Assembly: GCA_041576815.1 (NCBI GenBank)
Contig: JBFGKE010000005.1
Span: 62,001-126,000 of the forward strand
Origin: SG8-38 sp041576815
GTDB taxonomy: Bacteria; Myxococcota_A; Polyangia; Polyangiales; Houyiibacteriaceae
Direction: 5' to 3'
DNA length: 64,000 nucleotides
Shown: piece after piece, positions 59,917-64,000 of the stretch
Layout: each line of letters begins with the position of its first letter
Position numbering within the stretch: position 1 is the stretch's first letter
The notes under the pieces: model-generated
The model's database searches: none
What the model was told of the DNA's origin: nothing
What the model saw: only the letters and a program-made list of their open reading frames with translations
Position numbers and translations under genes: made by a program

Positions 59917-60810
59917 ATGGGACTGAAGAGTACGGCGACCTCGGCAGCGGTGATCGCGGGAGCACTTGCCGCGGCGGCCGGCGTCGCGTGGGCAGGTGGC
60001 GAAGGAGGCGCGGAAGTCCGAGGAGTCTCGGTCATGATCCTGTGCGCCGCGCTGGCGTTCGCGGTGCAATGGATCGCGTTCGTGCCGGCCTACGTCAAAC
60101 AAACCGAGCGCTTCTACGACCTGGTAGGCAGCTTGACCTACATGCTCGTCACCGGATTGGCGCTGCTCGCGTCCCCTTCGGTCGACGCTCGGTCGGCAAT
60201 CCTCGGCGCGTTGATCTTCGTTTGGGCAGCGCGGTTGGGTGGCTTCTTGTTTCGACGCATTCAAGCCGCGGGATCCGATTCACGGTTCGATGACATCAAG
60301 CCGAGCGCATCGCGTTTTTTCGTCGCGTGGACGCTTCAGGGGCTCTGGGTGTTTCTAACCCTCTGCGCTGCGCTCGCGGCGATCACGAGCCTGCGGCCCG
60401 CGGCGCTCGGCGTGCTCGACGGCGTGGGGCTTTCGATTTGGGTCGCCGGGTTTTCGATCGAGGTCATCGCAGACCGACAGAAGAGTCGATTTCGCGACGC
60501 TCACCCCGGGCGTTTCGTGAATACCGGCCTTTGGGCATGGTCTCAGCACCCGAACTACTTCGGAGAGATCGTCCTGTGGTCCGGGATCGCGGTCATGGCA
60601 GCGTCGACGCTGCACGGCTGGCAGTGGGTGACCTTGATCTCGCCCTTCTTCGTCGCGTTCCTGCTCACGCAGGTGAGTGGCATCCCAATGCTGGACCAAC
60701 GCGCAAAGGAGCGATGGGGCGACGACCCGCGCTACGCCCGCTATCGGGAGCAAACGCCGGTGCTGATCCCGCGCCCCCCGCGACGGTCGGGCTCGAACGC
60801 CGAAAGCTAG
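59917..60810 (+). CDS. DUF1295 (steroid 5-alpha reductase-like) membrane protein
   Basis: A 297-residue protein with about seven hydrophobic segments and the C-terminal NADPH-binding-type signature FVNTGLWAWSQHPNYFGEIVLWSG, then YREQTPVLIP. This matches DUF1295/steroid-5-alpha-reductase-like enzymes, which reduce double bonds in lipids. It is 37 bp upstream of the MpaB-type oxygenase gene, probably cotranscribed. The substrate may be a modified fatty acid; that is inference. Confidence 0.86.
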   Translation: MGLKSTATSAAVIAGALAAAAGVAWAGGEGGAEVRGVSVMILCAALAFAVQWIAFVPAYVKQTERFYDLVGSLTYMLVTGLALLASPSVDARSAILGALIFVWAARLGGFLFRRIQAAGSDSRFDDIKPSASRFFVAWTLQGLWVFLTLCAALAAITSLRPAALGVLDGVGLSIWVAGFSIEVIADRQKSRFRDAHPGRFVNTGLWAWSQHPNYFGEIVLWSGIAVMAASTLHGWQWVTLISPFFVAFLLTQVSGIPMLDQRAKERWGDDPRYARYREQTPVLIPRPPRRSGSNAES

Positions 60811-60847
60811 CCGCGCGAGGGTTTGCGCCCTAGATTAAGAGCCTAGA

Positions 60848-62008
60848 ATGAACGACGTCCCGTTTCCGAGTCGTTACCAAAATCGACAGCAAGCAAGGGT
60901 CCTCTTCGGCAAAGACGCCGACAGGTATGCGCGCTTCTACTTCATCAGCGACCCGATTGCCGATGACGTGGTTGCATGGATCGCGCGCACGGGCGATTCG
61001 GCCAAAGCGCAGTTCGAAAGCGCGATACGCCGAGGAATAGGCTCCGTGGCGCGCCCCGATGCAGCGCTACGGCGATTCTTCGACCGTGCCGACGAGCTGC
61101 CCGCCTGGGTGGACTTCGACCAAATCAAGACCGGCGCGCTCGCCTACCAGCGCTTCGGGATCTTCGGAATGCTCGTGCTCAGCGCATGGTCGCTGATCAA
61201 CGGCTACCACTCGAGCGCCGCCGTGAAGCCGCTCGCGTTCACGGGGCAGCTTCGCCACAACACCCAGCGGCGCCTCGCGGAGACGGCCCGATTCGTAAGC
61301 GAAGCATCGCAGATCGATGGCCTGCGTCCCGGTCGGCCCGGCCGGGAGATCTCCCTCCGAGTGAGCGTCATTCACGCGCACGTGCGGAGCGCGTGCTCGA
61401 GATCCGAACGCTGGCGAACGAACGACTGGGGCCTGCCTATCAATCAGGCCGACATGTTCGGCACCCTGCTCGAGTTTTCTCTTCTCATGATGGACGGCGC
61501 ACAGCGTCTCGGGTTTTCTCTGACCGCGGAGGAGCGAGAGGCGATTCTCGCGATGTGGCGCTACTGCGGGCATCTGAGCGGGGTCGACCCGTGGTTGCTC
61601 GAGCAGCTCGGGAGTGAACGAGCGACCCGCAGGATGGCCGACCTCCTTCGGCTGATTCAGCCCGGCCCAGACGCAGATTCCCTCGCGCTCACCGAGCAGC
61701 TTCTTCGCGTCCCCGGTCAGAACGCCAAGGGCAAGGGGCCGCCGATGCTCGCCATCGCGGTGAGCCGCTTCCACAACGGGCTTGCCCGCGCCCTGAACGG
61801 GCACGAGATCGCCGACGACCTGGGTATCCCGAACGATCTCTGGCAGTACTCGATTTATCCGGTGAGGGCCGCGGTCGCGCCGGTCGAGTGGTTCCGCCGG
61901 AGGGTTCCCGGAGCAAGCCGTCTCGCGGCGCACATCGGCAACAGCGCCATTCGTGGGGACCTCACGCGCATCTTGCGGGGCGAAGAACCGACGTTCGCGC
62001 TCTCCTAG
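60848..62008 (+). CDS. MpaB/DUF2236 family oxygenase
   Basis: A 386-residue protein of the MpaB/latex-clearing-protein family (DUF2236), which includes haem-b oxygenases cleaving polyisoprene or oxidising lipids. Conserved parts are RYARFYFISDP near the start, the ligand region VSVIHAHVRSACSRS with candidate haem-ligand His, and WGLPINQADMFGTLLEFSLL. No signal peptide is visible, so it is probably cytoplasmic. Its closeness to carotenoid genes makes an isoprenoid or lipid substrate possible. Confidence 0.82.
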   Translation: MNDVPFPSRYQNRQQARVLFGKDADRYARFYFISDPIADDVVAWIARTGDSAKAQFESAIRRGIGSVARPDAALRRFFDRADELPAWVDFDQIKTGALAYQRFGIFGMLVLSAWSLINGYHSSAAVKPLAFTGQLRHNTQRRLAETARFVSEASQIDGLRPGRPGREISLRVSVIHAHVRSACSRSERWRTNDWGLPINQADMFGTLLEFSLLMMDGAQRLGFSLTAEEREAILAMWRYCGHLSGVDPWLLEQLGSERATRRMADLLRLIQPGPDADSLALTEQLLRVPGQNAKGKGPPMLAIAVSRFHNGLARALNGHEIADDLGIPNDLWQYSIYPVRAAVAPVEWFRRRVPGASRLAAHIGNSAIRGDLTRILRGEEPTFALS

Positions 62009-62018
62009 CGCGCCCGGC

Positions 62019-62645
62019 TCACCCGACCGGATAGGCGATGAACACGAGCGCGTCCCACAGGACGTGCGCCACGAAGGGGGCCACCAGGCCGCCGGTGCGG
62101 ACTCGGAGCGCGCCCCACAGCAGGCCGCAAAGAAGCGCGACGACCATGAGGAGCGGCGATCGGAACGCGATCTGTGGAAGCACGTAGAGCAGCGCCGCCA
62201 TCAGTGCCGCGCTCCACTCGCCAAGCAGAGGGGTGAAGACGTCGATGGCGAGCCCGCGCCAAACGAGCTCCTCGGCCGCGACGACTAGGAGCAGTAGCGG
62301 GAACGCACGCACCGGTCCCGGCGGTTGACGAAGCAGCGCGTACAGCGTCTCGACCTCGCCTCGCACCGGAGGGAGCACGTCGACGGCCAGTGGGTAGAGG
62401 CCCCAAGTCGCCAGTGACATCACCACCCCCGCGGCCGCGCCAACCGCCAATCCGACCCAGGGCTTGGCTCCGAGGAGATCGCGTGCCGAGGGGCGGGCGC
62501 CCAGCCACACCAGGAACATCGACAGCGTCGCGGCCGCCCCGGTGCCGATCCAGACGTTGAGCTCGGCGCGAAGCCCCATCACCACGCAAAAGACGCTGAC
62601 GCAGGCCGCCAGCACGACCGCTCTCGAGCGTTGGCGTTCGTCCAC
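62019..62645 (-). CDS. CPBP-family intramembrane metalloprotease
   Basis: A 208-residue membrane protein with about six helices and the CPBP/Abi motifs: AAEELVWRG (EExxxR) and the later VAHVLWDALVF (HxxxD type). These make a glutamate/histidine intramembrane protease or a related membrane protein. The GTG start shares a base with the upstream stop (TAGTG). It is convergent with the MpaB-type gene. Confidence 0.83.
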   Translation of the reverse strand: MDERQRSRAVVLAACVSVFCVVMGLRAELNVWIGTGAAATLSMFLVWLGARPSARDLLGAKPWVGLAVGAAAGVVMSLATWGLYPLAVDVLPPVRGEVETLYALLRQPPGPVRAFPLLLLVVAAEELVWRGLAIDVFTPLLGEWSAALMAALLYVLPQIAFRSPLLMVVALLCGLLWGALRVRTGGLVAPFVAHVLWDALVFIAYPVG

Positions 62646-63610
62646 TAGGCCTGGCCTCTCAGACGCAGCTGCATTCTGCGGACCAGCTTTGGCGTCGGGT
62701 TGCTCTCCGCGGCCTCGTCTTCGAGCGCTTGATACACTGCCGTTTGAAACTCCGTCGGGGACTCGCCTTCGAGCTCGTTCCACAGGATGTCGCCGGTCGG
62801 ATCGAGGTCGCTTTGCAAACCTTGGACGAGCTCGCGCGCGAGCGCGAGGTCGGCGCGCGTCACGAGGGCGATCCAGTAGCTCGAAAGCGTCGGGGTGATC
62901 ACCGGCACGCCGACGAGACGCGGATCCTTGCCCATGCTCTTGGCGACGCGAGAGAGAAAGTTCGCGTGCGTCATCCGCTCCGGGCCCGGCACGTCGTACC
63001 AGGTGCTTTGGGCAGTCGGCAGGTCCAGGGCCGCAACGATGGCGACGACGACGTCTTCGACCCACACCGGCCATGACGAGAACTGAAGCCACCGAGGGAG
63101 GAGCATTGCGGGAAGGCGCGCCGCGAGGTCGCGCACCATCATCCACGAGCTTCCGCCGGCGCCGATGATCAGGCCGCAGCGCAGCTCGACGGTCGACACC
63201 GATCCCGAGCGAAGGATCTCACCGGTGTGCAGGCGGCTCGCGAGATGTCTCGACGACTTCCCGGCCGGCGCGACACCGCCGAGATAGACGATGCGACGGA
63301 TGCCCTGGGCCTCGGCGGTTTCGAGAAACGCGCGCGCCGAGCAGGCCTCACGCTCCGGATAGTCGCTCGAGTCGTCGATCGAGTGGATGAGGTAAACCGC
63401 TGCATCGCAGCCCGCCATCGCAGGCTCGATCGACGAAGCGTCCTCGACGTCGAGATAGGTCCACCCCGGCCGGGAGGCTTTGGCGCGGTTTCGGGTCGCG
63501 CGAACCGCCTCCCAGTCGGTCTCGGCAAGCGCCGCGTCGAGATGGCGGCCGACGAAACCGGTCGCGCCGGTCAGAAGCAGCCTTTTATTTCCGGGTGATC
63601 GCGCGGTCAT
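62645..63610 (-). CDS. NAD(P)H-binding atypical SDR (NDUFA9/NmrA-like)
   Basis: A 321-residue protein with cofactor motif LLLTGATGFVGRHLDAAL, GCDAAVYLIHSID, RIVYLGGVAP and VWVEDVVVAIVAAL. The canonical active-site Tyr-x3-Lys is not evident, as in atypical SDRs of the NDUFA9/YwnB group. It may bind NAD(P)H without being a dehydrogenase. It is translationally coupled to the CPBP protease gene. Confidence 0.75.
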   Translation of the reverse strand: MTARSPGNKRLLLTGATGFVGRHLDAALAETDWEAVRATRNRAKASRPGWTYLDVEDASSIEPAMAGCDAAVYLIHSIDDSSDYPEREACSARAFLETAEAQGIRRIVYLGGVAPAGKSSRHLASRLHTGEILRSGSVSTVELRCGLIIGAGGSSWMMVRDLAARLPAMLLPRWLQFSSWPVWVEDVVVAIVAALDLPTAQSTWYDVPGPERMTHANFLSRVAKSMGKDPRLVGVPVITPTLSSYWIALVTRADLALARELVQGLQSDLDPTGDILWNELEGESPTEFQTAVYQALEDEAAESNPTPKLVRRMQLRLRGQA

Positions 63611-63661
63611 CTTGGGGCGGAACCTAGAGGAAACGCCCGCAATGCGGTAGTCCCCGGCCCG

Positions 63662-64000
63662 TCAAAGCGCGGTCGGGCCACAGGGGACCCGCGTGACGGT
63701 TTCCCAGCGAGTCCGCTCGATCTCGGCCTGCGCAACGGCCTCGATGTAGCGGACTCGTGCGAACGCCGCCTGTTGCTCCCGCAGATTGACGAAAATCAGG
63801 TTGCTCGCGCCCACCTCGAAGCGTCGGCGTTCGCCCTCGGCAAGCGCGGCGGCCGTGTCCACGACAGCGTTGGTGAGCTTCACGCGAGCCTGCGCAGCCT
63901 GAACGGCCGATGCGGCGTCGCGTGTCTGCGCCTGAAGTTGGTCCGCGGCGAGCCGGAGACGCTCTTGCTCGACGGCCAGCTGGGCCCTGGCCACGCCTGC
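63662..64000 (-). CDS. TolC-family outer membrane efflux protein, partial (N-terminus beyond window)
   Basis: About 113 C-terminal residues of a larger protein, cut by the window edge. The heptad-rich helices (RLRLAADQLQAQTRDAASAV), AEGERRRFEVGASNLIFVNLREQQ and IEAVAQAEIERTRWET are the closing part of the TolC periplasmic helical barrel. It would form an outer-membrane channel for an efflux pump whose other genes lie outside the window. Confidence 0.85.
   Translation of the reverse strand, partial: AGVARAQLAVEQERLRLAADQLQAQTRDAASAVQAAQARVKLTNAVVDTAAALAEGERRRFEVGASNLIFVNLREQQAAFARVRYIEAVAQAEIERTRWETVTRVPCGPTAL

Overview
The window is one contiguous, GC-rich, gene-dense stretch of a bacterial chromosome. 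The gene content suggests a Myxococcota-type (deltaproteobacterial) organism, probably uncultured. Pointers are a CarH-type B12 photoreceptor beside carotenoid genes, an OmpA protein with thrombospondin type 3 repeats, an FHA/PP2C signalling operon, a 1114-residue protein with a C-terminal Ser/Thr kinase, Cys-rich tandem-repeat lipoproteins, FG-GAP lipoproteins and a spermidine synthase next to a YycJ-like hydrolase. This is inference from content; no rRNA is present. I saw no insertion sequence, phage, CRISPR array or rRNA. One tRNA (Thr, anticodon CGU) is present.

Layout. 1-7.3 kb holds housekeeping genes: SGNH hydrolase (cut by the window edge), NUDIX hydrolase, DUF445 protein, PurU, an enoyl-CoA hydratase-like protein, ferrochelatase, an MBL hydrolase and spermidine synthase. 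7.4-16 kb holds a quinone oxidoreductase, an acyl-CoA ligase, an NhaC-type antiporter, a START-like protein, a 26-codon micro-ORF with its own promoter and ribosome binding site, a fatty-acid desaturase, and an operon of zinc peptidase, histidine kinase and response regulator. Paired palindromes built on GGGGAC-N-GTCCCC close transcription units at 7.35 and 13.5 kb. 16-29.5 kb holds the large kinase, OmpA/TSP3, a POT transporter, a phosphohexomutase, PP2C-FHA-hypothetical, a beta-barrel protein, an acidic protein behind a near-consensus promoter, and an FG-GAP lipoprotein.

29.6-36.7 kb is a six-gene, minus-strand surface-glycan operon. It encodes a GT39-like membrane protein, a split transketolase, a single-chain fusion of a sugar epimerase with a GT2 glycosyltransferase, and two methyltransferases. 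Four of the five junctions are 4-bp stop/start overlaps. 37.1-47.9 kb is a redox locus: a three-haem lipoprotein carrying four exact 72-residue Cys-rich repeats, a two-component system, an AraC-type regulator, a 1442-residue cytochrome c peroxidase-like protein, a small lipoprotein and a second three-haem lipoprotein whose C-terminal half is paralogous to the first.

48-62 kb looks like a light and photo-oxidative-stress region. It contains crtB-crtI-crtY, a CrtU-like carotene desaturase/methyltransferase, a SOUL haem-binding protein, a CarH regulator with the diagnostic W-x9-EH cobalamin motif, DUF427, two small membrane proteins, a short-chain dehydrogenase, a cyclopropane-synthase-like methyltransferase, an NAD-dependent epimerase, DUF2141, DUF1295 and an MpaB-type oxygenase. 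Three intergenic regions here carry TNNACA-type boxes repeated at exactly 11 bp, the spacing known for CarH operators. They lie between crtY and the crtU-like gene, upstream of carH, and in the divergent region at 56.35-56.42 kb. A regional B12/light regulon is the most interesting testable idea in the window; the redox locus is the second. The window ends with a CPBP protease, a nucleotide-sugar-dehydratase-like SDR and the C-terminus of a TolC-family protein.
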